Assembly (NCBI GenBank): GCA_937891735.1
Contig: CALAGR010000459.1
Span: forward strand, 1 to 41,664
Length of the DNA: 41,664 nt
From: an uncultured Pseudomonadota bacterium
GTDB taxonomy: Bacteria; Myxococcota_A; UBA796; UBA9615
Direction of reading: 5' to 3'
Each line of letters starts with the position of its first letter. Position 1 is the first letter of the stretch. The position numbers and the translations under genes are program-made. This document shows positions 33,801 through 41,664 of the stretch, one piece after another. Below the pieces are notes generated by a model. The model saw nothing but the letters and a program-made list of their open reading frames with translations, searched no databases and was not told the origin of the DNA.

Positions 33801-33806
33801 TACGCT
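33801..33806 (+). promoter_or_regulatory. putative -10 box (TACGCT) for the modular lipoprotein gene
   Basis: TACGCT is followed by 9 nt and ATG 33816. It supports this ATG over one at 33795, which lies upstream of the box. Confidence 0.45.
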
Positions 33807-33815
33807 CTCCGCCCG

Positions 33816-35129
33816 ATGCGGTTTCCCCTTCTCGCGGCCACGTTCGCCCTGACCCTGGTGGCCTGTCCGTCCGAGCCGGTGCCCGAGCCCGAGCCACTCG
33901 GGGCCGACCCGGTGTGCGGCGACGGCATCGTCAACGGGCAGGACGCCTGCGACGACGGCAACGGGTTCGGCGGCGACGGCTGCTCCCCTGCCTGCACCGT
34001 CGAGGCGCTGCCCGGCGAGCGGCCCGGCAACGACACGCACCTGTCGGCGCAGCTGCTGCCGGCCGCCGGGAGCGTCGTCGGAGGGCTGCCCGACGGCGAC
34101 CGGGACTGCTTCGGCTTCAAGGTCGAGCAGGGTGGCTGGATCGCCGCGGACGTGTCCGGCGAGGACGGCTGCCCGGCCGTGCAGCTGAGCCTGCACGGTC
34201 CCGACGGCGGGATGATCGCGAGCGGCACCCCGCGCGAGACGGGGGGCTGCTCGGCCATCGACCCCATCCGCGACGTGGGCGCCCGCTTCGCCCCGGCCGG
34301 GGTCTGGGCGGTGTGCGCGCAGGGCTTCCTGGGGGCGGGCGTGCCCACCTACACGCTGACGGTGGAGCGCGGCGACGACACCTGCGCCCTGCCCGGGTGG
34401 CCCTTCACCTCCGACGGCGACCCGGATGGTGACGGCGTGCCCAGCGTGTGCGACGCCGACGACGACGGGGACGGCCTGGAGGATGGCGACGACAACTGCC
34501 CGAGCGTGCCCAACGCGGGCGCACCGACGCCCCTGTTCGTGAACGACGGCGGCTACATCACCAGCTGGCTCCTGGCGGGCCCCCTGCCGGACCTGCCGTC
34601 GGAGAGCGCGTGCCTGCCTTCGCTGACCCAGGTGCTGGGGGACGACGCGAACGCCGAGCCGGCGCTGGGAGATCCCGCCGGCGACACCGACTTCTTCGCG
34701 TACTTCACCAGCGGGTCCCGCATCAACTTCCTGAACACGATGGGCGGGCCGACCCCCCGGGAGGTCTACGGCGCCGTCTGGGTGCGCAGCCCCACGGCCC
34801 GGGACGTGACCCTCGCCATCGGCGCCGACGACGGCGTCCGCGCGTGGCTCAACGGGTTGCAGGTCCTGGAGATCGCCAGCTGCCAGGGCGCCAACCGCGA
34901 CCAGTTCACCGCGGAGGTACAGCTCGCACAGGGCTGGAACCGACTGCTCGTGGAGGTGCGGGATCAAGGCGGGGGCTGGGCCATGTTCGTGCGCTTCAAG
35001 GACGGCGACGAGCCGATCACGGATCTCGAGGTGTCCCTGGACGCCGACGGCACCTGGGCTCCGACCCAGTCCGATCTGGATGGGGACGGCCAGGGCGACG
35101 TGTGCGACGAGACCCCCACCGGAGGCTGA
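33816..35129 (+). CDS. modular lipoprotein: DUF4215 Cys-rich repeat, Asp-rich Ca2+-type repeats and a PA14/carbohydrate-binding-like domain
   Basis: 437 residues. The lipobox is TLVAC (Cys17) followed by a Pro/Glu linker. VCGDGIVNGQDACDDGN with GGDGCSPAC is one DUF4215 (Myxococcus cysteine-rich) repeat. A pre-peptidase-like beta domain follows (DRDCFGFKVEQGGWIAADVS). The stretch DGDPDGDGVPSVCDADDDGD with GLEDGDDNCPSVPNAG is a thrombospondin-3-like calcium-binding segment. The last 150 residues (SWLLAGPLP, VWVRSPTARDVTLAIGADDG, VRAWLNGLQVLEI, GWNRLLVEVRDQGGGWAMFV) resemble a PA14- or glycosidase-associated sugar-binding module. A final DLDGDGQGDVCDETP repeat closes it. The PNGase F-like gene starts 1 nt after the stop, so this protein may present or tether glycoprotein substrates. 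Confidence 0.8.
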   Translation: MRFPLLAATFALTLVACPSEPVPEPEPLGADPVCGDGIVNGQDACDDGNGFGGDGCSPACTVEALPGERPGNDTHLSAQLLPAAGSVVGGLPDGDRDCFGFKVEQGGWIAADVSGEDGCPAVQLSLHGPDGGMIASGTPRETGGCSAIDPIRDVGARFAPAGVWAVCAQGFLGAGVPTYTLTVERGDDTCALPGWPFTSDGDPDGDGVPSVCDADDDGDGLEDGDDNCPSVPNAGAPTPLFVNDGGYITSWLLAGPLPDLPSESACLPSLTQVLGDDANAEPALGDPAGDTDFFAYFTSGSRINFLNTMGGPTPREVYGAVWVRSPTARDVTLAIGADDGVRAWLNGLQVLEIASCQGANRDQFTAEVQLAQGWNRLLVEVRDQGGGWAMFVRFKDGDEPITDLEVSLDADGTWAPTQSDLDGDGQGDVCDETPTGG

Positions 35130-35130
35130 C

Positions 35131-36177
35131 GTGCGTTCACCTGCCCTGCTGCTGCCCGTCCTGCTCCTGCTGGGGTGCCGGCCGGCCGACGACACGCCGA
35201 GCTACCCGGACGTGACCACCTACGACTTCGAGGCCGCCGAGCCCTGGTTTGAGTGCCCCGACGCCGACGACTTCCCCGACGAGGTGACCATCGCGACGGT
35301 GTACGACGCCGCCACCCAGGACTTCGGCGACCCCAACACCCGCGACCTGGAGGCCCTGACCGATCTGCCCACGGGGGACTGGAAGCAGATCGGGCTGTGG
35401 TTCCAGCTCGAGTGCCCCGACGCAGCGGGCGGGTGCGACGACTGGGACCGGGCTGGATCCCTGCAGGTCGCGCTGGACGCCGATGCCGCCCCCGGCGAGC
35501 GCCAGTGGGCCGAGCTGGCCCGCCACGTCACGCCCTACGACCGCGGCATGTGCCAGTACATCGACGTGACCCCCATGGCCTCGCTGCTCCAGGGCAACAC
35601 CCTGTTCACGTCCCACATCGACACCTGGGTGTCCCCCGGGTGGCTCGTCACGGCGAAGCTCGTCTACACCCCCGGCGAGCCGGCAGACACGGAGGTCATC
35701 AACATCTGGGGGCACCGCTCGATCACCGTCGGCAACACCGCGCCCGAGGGCAACGTGGACTCCCAGGTGGATCCAGTGACCGTGTCCATCCCCGCCGACG
35801 CACGCCGGGTGCGGGCCCACCTGATCACCACGGGCCACGGCTTCGGCCACAGCGGAAACTGCGCGGAGTTCTGCGGCATGCAGCACGACCTGATCGTCAA
35901 CGGCGAGGCCCACAGCTGGAGCGGGTGGCGCGACGACTGCGATCAGAACCCCGTCAGCCCCCAGGGCGGCACCTGGACCTACGCCCGCAACGGCTGGTGC
36001 CCGGGATCGATCTCGGTGGGCAAGGTCATGAACATCCTGGAGTCGGTCACCCCGGGCGAGGACGCGATGATCGACTTCGACATCCGCCTGGGCAACGGCG
36101 CCGAGTACAACAACGCCCAGCCCGTGGACGGGGCCCCGTTCACCCGCGTGTCGCTCAAGCTGTTCATCGAGCGGTAG
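35131..36177 (+). CDS. peptide-N-glycosidase F-like lipoprotein
   Basis: 348 residues from a GTG. VRSPALLLPVLLLLGC is a lipoprotein signal (Cys16). The N-terminal half has WFQLECPDAAGGCDDWDRAG, with the CD-x-WDR motif where PNGase F keeps its catalytic Asp, and ELARHVTPYDRGMCQYIDVT. The C-terminal half has AHLITTGHGFG, NCAEFCGMQHDLIVNGEAHS, WRDDCDQNPVSPQGGTWTY and RNGWCPGS, which are the PNGase_F C-terminal domain landmarks including an acidic residue in CAEF. PNGase F hydrolyses the amide bond between Asn and the first GlcNAc of N-glycans. This copy would act on the cell surface. It is probably co-transcribed with the preceding sugar-binding lipoprotein gene. Confidence 0.85.
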   Translation: MRSPALLLPVLLLLGCRPADDTPSYPDVTTYDFEAAEPWFECPDADDFPDEVTIATVYDAATQDFGDPNTRDLEALTDLPTGDWKQIGLWFQLECPDAAGGCDDWDRAGSLQVALDADAAPGERQWAELARHVTPYDRGMCQYIDVTPMASLLQGNTLFTSHIDTWVSPGWLVTAKLVYTPGEPADTEVINIWGHRSITVGNTAPEGNVDSQVDPVTVSIPADARRVRAHLITTGHGFGHSGNCAEFCGMQHDLIVNGEAHSWSGWRDDCDQNPVSPQGGTWTYARNGWCPGSISVGKVMNILESVTPGEDAMIDFDIRLGNGAEYNNAQPVDGAPFTRVSLKLFIER

Positions 36178-36189
36178 CCCGGCCCCCGG

Positions 36190-37008
36190 CTACCCCAGGC
36201 CGAACTCCTTGCGCAGCACCCGGTCGGCCTCCTCCACTCCCGCCGGCTGATCCAGCCCCTTGAGCACGATCACCAGCAGCGCCACCCCGGCCACCAGCCC
36301 GAACCCGAGCCACACCCCCGCCGCGTGCCTGCGCTCCGCGCTCGCGGTGAGGTCGCCGAACACGCCCCCCGCCGCCTGCACGGCGCTCGACCGCACCCAC
36401 GCCGAGGCCCCCGACGGCCGCGCCTGCCCCTCGCCAAGGGCCCGGAGCAGGTTGCGCCGGTCGCGCTTCCGCAGGTCCACCGGCGCGGAGAACCCCAGGC
36501 GCTGCACCAGCCCCAGCTGCGGATCCGGCAGGAAGCCCAGCCCCTCGCTGCCTGTCAGCACGATCAGCTGGGGGACCTGACTGCGCACCACCGGCGGCTC
36601 CAGACGCAGCCGGCCGCTGGTCTGGGCCAGCTCCTGCTCCAGCTCCACCTCCAGGATGGAGCTGCGGACGAGGGTGCGGCGCGCGACCACAAACCCCGTC
36701 AGTCCGCCCCCCGCGTCCCGCACCTCGGTCATGCCGGGCGTGGTGCTCACCACGGTGACCGGATCGGTGGACACGACCGCCAGGGGCAGGAACGCCTGGG
36801 ACCCGACGCCCCCCGGGACCACCTGCCGAAAGCGCGAAGACCACCGGATCGTCCTGCCCACGAGCTGCCCCCGGTGCACCGCGGCGAGCACGTCGAGGGT
36901 CGGCAGCTCCTCCCTCGCGCCCAGGACGACCGTGTCCGCTCGCGCCGATCCCGCCAGCAGCACCCACACCAGGACCACCGCGGCCATGTGGCTGTGTTCG
37001 GGGCGCAT
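36190..37008 (-). CDS. exported protein with C-terminal membrane anchor, function unknown
   Basis: 272 residues. An N-terminal signal peptide (MAAVVLVWVLLAGSARA, with an alternative start at the second Met) leads into a periplasmic domain of about 190 residues containing GRTIRWSSRFRQVVPGGVGS, LPLAVVSTDPVTVVST and LQLIVLTGSEGLGFLPDP-like strands. Near the end is one membrane helix (AGVWLGFGLVAGVALLVIVL) and a short cytosolic tail, ADRVLRKEFGLG. I do not recognise a family. Residues SSRFRQVVPG and QRLGFSAPVDLRKRDRRNLL look positively charged and may contact lipid head groups or a partner. It follows the Yip1-like gene after 3 bp, so the two probably work together. Confidence 0.65.
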   Translation of the reverse strand: MRPEHSHMAAVVLVWVLLAGSARADTVVLGAREELPTLDVLAAVHRGQLVGRTIRWSSRFRQVVPGGVGSQAFLPLAVVSTDPVTVVSTTPGMTEVRDAGGGLTGFVVARRTLVRSSILEVELEQELAQTSGRLRLEPPVVRSQVPQLIVLTGSEGLGFLPDPQLGLVQRLGFSAPVDLRKRDRRNLLRALGEGQARPSGASAWVRSSAVQAAGGVFGDLTASAERRHAAGVWLGFGLVAGVALLVIVLKGLDQPAGVEEADRVLRKEFGLG

Positions 37009-37011
37009 GAC

Positions 37012-37623
37012 TCAGGGACTCACGAGGCCATCGACGCCGGCGTCGAACACGGTCACCTCGGGCAGGATGGGCGAGGCCAGGGCGATCAGCTGGAGCATCG
37101 AGCCCAGGTGCAGCGCCACGAAGACGAAGACCGGCAGGATCAGCGCCTGACGCTCCGAGCTCACCGACCGGAACGCCCCCCGGATGAACACCGACACCGC
37201 CACCAACAGCGCGACGCACGTCGATCCGAGCGCCAGCACCGGTCCCGCGAAGCTCGACGAGTGGTAGTACAGCGCCACCAGCGGGGCCAGCACCGCCATC
37301 ACCAGCGTGCCCGCGAAGATGGACGCCGCGAACTGCGCCAGCAGGTCCGCGGGCCGCCCCGGGGCCCCCGCCAGCTTCCAGGTGAGCAGGCCGCCGGGGA
37401 TCGCGGTCAACGCCGAGAAGAGCACCACCATCGGCACCTTCCACAGGTTGGACAGGGCCTGGGGCCAGGACGAGCTGCCCGCGGCGAGCCCCCACAGGGC
37501 GCCGAACCCCAGGGCCATGAGCAGGGCCGCGGCGGCGAGCTGCAGGGTTCGAGAGGAGCTCGCTTCGGAGTCGGGGGTCCGGCCACGGGCGAGGTCGAGG
37601 AGCGTCAGGAAGCGTTCAATCAC
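37012..37623 (-). CDS. Yip1-like polytopic membrane protein
   Basis: 203 residues from a GTG with a strong AAGGAGG ribosome binding site 6 nt upstream. Five or six hydrophobic helices are visible: LQLAAAALLMALGFGALWGL, LWKVPMVVLFSALTAIPGGL, QFAASIFAGTLVMAVLAPLV, GPVLALGSTCVALLVAVSVF and LILPVFVFVALHLGSMLQLI. The LWKVPMVVL stretch and overall spacing resemble bacterial Yip1-domain proteins, which are uncharacterised. It opens a two-gene unit with the downstream anchored exported protein. An inverted repeat at 37641-37654, just upstream of the ribosome binding site, could be an operator. Confidence 0.65.
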   Translation of the reverse strand: MIERFLTLLDLARGRTPDSEASSSRTLQLAAAALLMALGFGALWGLAAGSSSWPQALSNLWKVPMVVLFSALTAIPGGLLTWKLAGAPGRPADLLAQFAASIFAGTLVMAVLAPLVALYYHSSSFAGPVLALGSTCVALLVAVSVFIRGAFRSVSSERQALILPVFVFVALHLGSMLQLIALASPILPEVTVFDAGVDGLVSP

Positions 37624-37640
37624 GGGGTCCTCCTTGGTCG

Positions 37641-37654
37641 TGTTCGTTCGAACA
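37641..37654. promoter_or_regulatory. candidate operator TGTTCG-tt-CGAACA
   Basis: A perfect 6-bp inverted repeat with a 2-nt centre, 18 bp upstream of the GTG of the Yip1-like gene. Read on the reverse strand with flanks it gives CTGT-8 nt-ACAC, one base from an E. coli-type LexA box, but that consensus need not hold here. It is better treated as an unassigned repressor site. Confidence 0.3.
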
Positions 37655-37707
37655 GACTCTGGGGTCCCGATGCGGACGCTGGATGCAGCGGCGGTGAAAC
37701 GTCGAGG

Positions 37708-37740
37708 CGGGGGCTGTGAATCCTCTGTGAACCGCCCCCG
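37708..37740 (-). terminator. possible terminator hairpin after the histidine kinase gene
   Basis: CGGGGGC at 37708-37714 pairs perfectly with GCCCCCG at 37734-37740 across a 19-nt loop that contains two CTGTGAA copies. It begins 4 bp beyond the kinase stop on the reverse strand. No U-tract follows, so the termination strength is uncertain. Confidence 0.35.
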
Positions 37741-37744
37741 GGGC

Positions 37745-39976
37745 TCAGGTCTGGCGGCGGATCTGCTTCGCCAGGGCCTCGGCCAGCTGCTCGGGAAGGA
37801 ACGGCTTGGCGAGGTACTCGTCCATCCCAGCGGCCAGGCAGCGCTCGCGCTCGTCCCCCAGGGCGTGGGCGGTCACCGCGACGATCTTGTTGGTGCGCTG
37901 TCCGCCCTCCATGCGCCGGATCTCCGAGGCCGCCTCGTAGCCGGTCATCCCCGGCATCTGGCAGTCCATCAGGATCACGTCGAAGGGCTTCTTGGCGACG
38001 CGCTCGACGGCCTCGAACCCGTCCGCGGCGGTCTCCACGTCGTACCCGAGCCGCTCCAGCACCTTGCGCGCCAGCTCGCGACCGACGGGGTTGTCATCCA
38101 CCACCAGCACGGTGCCGCTACCGATGCGGTGCCCGATCCACGACGCCGGCTCCTGGTGGATCGACGGCACCACGCCCAGCATCGTGTTGACCTCGCGCCA
38201 CATGTGGCTCTCGAGCACCGGCTTGCCCATGCGGCCCGTGGTCAGCGCCCCGAAGCGCGCCGTCTCGATGGACTGGCCGAAGGGCATCACCAGGATCGCG
38301 GGCACGCGGCGCAGGCTGCGGTCGTCGCTCATGGCGGCGGCCACCGACAGACCGTCCCGGCCCGGCGCCCGCGTATCCAGGATCACCAGGTCGAAGGGCA
38401 CCTCCTCGGTGCGCAGCGCCACCAGCGCAGCGTCTCCGTCGCCCACGTCCACGACCTGGGCGCCCCAGGCGGCGAGCAGCGTGCGGATCACCACCCGCGA
38501 GGGCTCCTCGCCATCCAGCACCAGGATCCGCTTGCCCCCCAGGCCCCCGGGACGCAGGCGCGCCTCGGCCGCCTCCTGGGGCGCGCGCTCGGGGATCTGG
38601 AACCAGAACAGGCTGCCCGACGGCGCCTGCTCCGCGCCGATGGAGCCGCCCATGCTCCCCACGAGCTCGCGGCTGATGGCCAGCCCCAGCCCGATCCCGC
38701 CGAACCGCCGGGTCTGGAACGTGTCCGCCTGGGTGAATGGCTGGAACAGCCACTCCGTGTCCTTCTTGTCGAGGCCGATGCCCGTGTCGAGCACCTCATA
38801 GCGCAGCACGGAGCCGCCGTCGGGCGACCGGGAGCGCACCGCGCGCACGCTGATGGAGCCCTTCTCGGTGTACTTGACCGCGTTGCCGATGAGGTTCACC
38901 AGCACCTGGCGCACCCGGTCCGGATCGCCGCGGATCCGGCGCGGCACCGTCGGGTCCGCCAACCCGGACAACACCAGCCGCTTGCGCTGGGCCGTCACCG
39001 ACAGCGTGCGGATCGCGTCCTCCAGCGGCGCGCGGGGATCGAAGTCGTCCTCCCGCATGGGCGCCTGCCCCGCCTCGATCCGGCTGAAGTCCAGCACCTC
39101 GTCGATGACCGTGAGCAACGCGTCGGCGGACTGCCGGATCGCCACGGCCTGCTCGCGCTGCTCGGGCTGCAGGTCCGAGTCGAGCAGCAGCTCGTTCATG
39201 CCGAGCACCCCGTGCATGGGGGTGCGGATCTCGTGGGACACCCGGGCCAGGAACTCCGACTTCGCCCGGCTGGCGGCCTCGGCCTTGTCGCGCGCGAGGC
39301 CGAGCTCGCGGTTCGCCTCGCGCAGCTGGTCCAGCGTGCCCACGGTGACGGCCAGCGCCCGGCGCCGGGAGTGCTCGTACAGCCCCGCCACGGCGGCCAC
39401 GAAGAACGCCAGCAGGGTCACCCCGGCGGCCTCCACGGGGGCGCGCTGGCCGGGCCGGTAGGGCTCGGGAAAGACGTATCCCGACTGGTCGAGGATGAAC
39501 AGGCCGATCATCACCAGGCCGACCGCCGCCGCCGTGCCCAGGCCGGCCTTGCGGCCCCCGAGGATCGCACCCAGCAAGGGCAGGATGGGGTACGCGATCA
39601 TGTTCGCGGCGTCCAGGCCCCCCTTCTGCAGCGACACGCTGGCCAGGACCACCAGGAGCTGCAGGGGGAACAGGATCGCAGCCAGGCCGGAGCGGCCGGA
39701 GCGCAGCAGCGCCAGGACCATGCCCAGCATGACCAGCTCGAGCACCGCGGTGGTCGCCGTCGTGGACCAGCCGCCATAGGCAAACAGCACGGGCACGAGG
39801 TACAGCGCGAGCAGGATCGCCAGGGTCACGCAGAACCAGGCCAGCAGGCGGGCCCGGTCCAGGACGTGCTGATCCTGGCTGCGCACCGAGTCCGGAACCA
39901 GGCGCTCCACGAGCCAGTCGAGCCCGGACGCGGCCTTCGCGTCGGGAGGATCCAGTGGGGGCCCGGGGTCAGACAT
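37745..39976 (-). CDS. hybrid sensor histidine kinase with two receiver domains
   Basis: 743 residues. The N-terminal sensor has about six membrane helices (residues 45-200) with little periplasmic loop. A coiled coil ([20 protein letters not shown]) leads to HisKA with phospho-acceptor His248 in [10 protein letters not shown]. The HATPase domain has [16 protein letters not shown] and [10 protein letters not shown]. Receiver 1 (about 485-600) has LDGEEPS and an Asp in [10 protein letters not shown]; its acidic pocket is reduced and the usual Lys motif is GKPV. Receiver 2 (about 620-740) is complete: [25 protein letters not shown]. This is a BarA-like membrane phosphorelay lacking its own Hpt, so a separate Hpt protein or a back-relay is needed. 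The start is ATG 39976. Confidence 0.9.
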   Translation of the reverse strand: MSDPGPPLDPPDAKAASGLDWLVERLVPDSVRSQDQHVLDRARLLAWFCVTLAILLALYLVPVLFAYGGWSTTATTAVLELVMLGMVLALLRSGRSGLAAILFPLQLLVVLASVSLQKGGLDAANMIAYPILPLLGAILGGRKAGLGTAAAVGLVMIGLFILDQSGYVFPEPYRPGQRAPVEAAGVTLLAFFVAAVAGLYEHSRRRALAVTVGTLDQLREANRELGLARDKAEAASRAKSEFLARVSHEIRTPMHGVLGMNELLLDSDLQPEQREQAVAIRQSADALLTVIDEVLDFSRIEAGQAPMREDDFDPRAPLEDAIRTLSVTAQRKRLVLSGLADPTVPRRIRGDPDRVRQVLVNLIGNAVKYTEKGSISVRAVRSRSPDGGSVLRYEVLDTGIGLDKKDTEWLFQPFTQADTFQTRRFGGIGLGLAISRELVGSMGGSIGAEQAPSGSLFWFQIPERAPQEAAEARLRPGGLGGKRILVLDGEEPSRVVIRTLLAAWGAQVVDVGDGDAALVALRTEEVPFDLVILDTRAPGRDGLSVAAAMSDDRSLRRVPAILVMPFGQSIETARFGALTTGRMGKPVLESHMWREVNTMLGVVPSIHQEPASWIGHRIGSGTVLVVDDNPVGRELARKVLERLGYDVETAADGFEAVERVAKKPFDVILMDCQMPGMTGYEAASEIRRMEGGQRTNKIVAVTAHALGDERERCLAAGMDEYLAKPFLPEQLAEALAKQIRRQT

Positions 39977-39981
39977 CGCGG

Positions 39982-39987
39982 TATGGT
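39982..39987 (+). promoter_or_regulatory. putative -10 box (TATGGT) for the DUF2058-like gene
   Basis: TATGGT lies 35 nt before GTG 40023. The predicted leader of about 29 nt carries a GGGAGGG ribosome binding site. The region 39977-40022 is shared with the divergent kinase gene. Confidence 0.35.
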
Positions 39988-40022
39988 CGCACGAGTACGG
40001 ATGACCTGCCCGGGAGGGATCA

Positions 40023-40352
40023 GTGAGCTTCAGGGACGCGCTGTTGTCGGCGGGACTGGTGGACGAGAAGGCGACGAAGGCCGCCGAGCGCGAGACCGCC
40101 CACGCAGCCGTGGCGAAGGTCGCCTCGGAGCACGCCAGGTCGGTGCGCCGCGGATCCAGGCGCTGGTACGTCGCGCAGGCGGACGGTCGGGTGACCTGGC
40201 TGGAGCTGGACGCGGCGGCCTGCAGGGCCCTGGAGTCCGGTCAGCTCGCGATCCTGGAGCACGACGGCGCCACCGTGGTGATCGACGGGGCCGCCGCAAA
40301 GCGGCTGTTGGACGTGGCCCCAGAGGCCATTGCGTGCCTCAACCTGAGGTGA
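40023..40352 (+). CDS. short DUF2058-like (YaiL-type) protein
   Basis: 109 residues from a [23 protein letters not shown] matches the N-terminal LxxxLLxAGLVxxKxxKxA motif of DUF2058. The C-terminal [39 protein letters not shown] and [14 protein letters not shown] follow the IxxxQxxxLxxGxLxIVxxxxxYxxV pattern. The family is usually about 180 residues. Here the long charged middle helix is reduced to about 20 residues ([20 protein letters not shown]). The function of DUF2058 is unknown; the proteins are cytosolic and probably bind nucleic acid or translation factors. It ends exactly where the opposite-strand pnp gene ends. Confidence 0.7.
   Translation: MSFRDALLSAGLVDEKATKAAERETAHAAVAKVASEHARSVRRGSRRWYVAQADGRVTWLELDAAACRALESGQLAILEHDGATVVIDGAAAKRLLDVAPEAIACLNLR

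Positions 40353-41664
<1,312 letters not shown>

Overview
The window is about 41.7 kb of very GC-rich bacterial DNA with dense coding on both strands, short gaps and many overlapping start/stop codons. The exported proteins point to Myxococcota or a close deltaproteobacterial relative. They include MopE-type 'putative metal-binding' Asp/Cys repeats, a DUF4215 'Myxococcus cysteine-rich' repeat, thrombospondin-3-like Asp repeats, C-terminal Gly/Cys-hydrophobic-Arg sorting tails (MYXO-CTERM type) and many lipoproteins. This assignment rests on gene content only. No rRNA, tRNA, CRISPR array, insertion sequence or phage gene was seen.

Layout. 1-2188: a GT-C-like membrane glycosyltransferase running off the left edge, a short gene remnant, a Nif3-family protein and a SlyD-type FKBP. 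2189-5619: two lipoproteins (an Asp-repeat protein and a large repeat protein with a DUF1554 domain), separated by repeat-rich spacers. 5638-8730: zinc-ribbon/FxLYD protein, PI-PLC-like lipoprotein and GH113-like hydrolase. 8792-14236: a giant MopE-repeat protein that looks like two exported proteins joined in frame, overlapping a YigZ/IMPACT gene, then an acyltransferase. 14250-15950: serine beta-lactamase-like hydrolase and an acidic DUF1858-like protein. 15955-19877: a polyamine gene cluster (agmatinase/arginase-like, deoxyhypusine-synthase-like, arginine decarboxylase speA). 19902-25980: ettA, an SMP-30-like lipoprotein, ctaA, a radical SAM gene overlapping a small four-helix membrane protein gene, and a GNAT acetyltransferase. 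26202-31047: a Gld-type ABC operon (ATPase, fused GldF-GldG, DUF4340). 31057-37623: subtilisin-like protease, rarD, a modular lipoprotein followed by a PNGase F-like lipoprotein, and a pair of membrane proteins. 37745-41664: hybrid histidine kinase with two receiver domains, a short DUF2058-like protein and partial pnp.

How the genes work together. The polyamine genes are all co-oriented and closely packed, and they predict the route arginine to agmatine to putrescine, with a DHS-like enzyme acting on the product. The Gld operon is translationally coupled. Secreted hydrolases (PI-PLC-like, GH113-like, subtilase, PNGase F-like) fit an organism that feeds on polymers or other cells.

The most unusual signals are at DNA level. 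(1) A TAnnnT box lies only 6-9 nt before the start codon of many genes, which predicts widespread leaderless mRNAs. (2) Two genes (rarD and the radical SAM gene) have their expression signals aimed at an in-frame ATC codon. (3) A family of small intergenic hairpins shares one design (outer stem, single 5'-side bulge, 5-bp inner stem, GGY loop), with a compensatory base-pair change between copies. Long reading frames opposite real genes, up to 1320 codons, are high-GC shadows and were left out.
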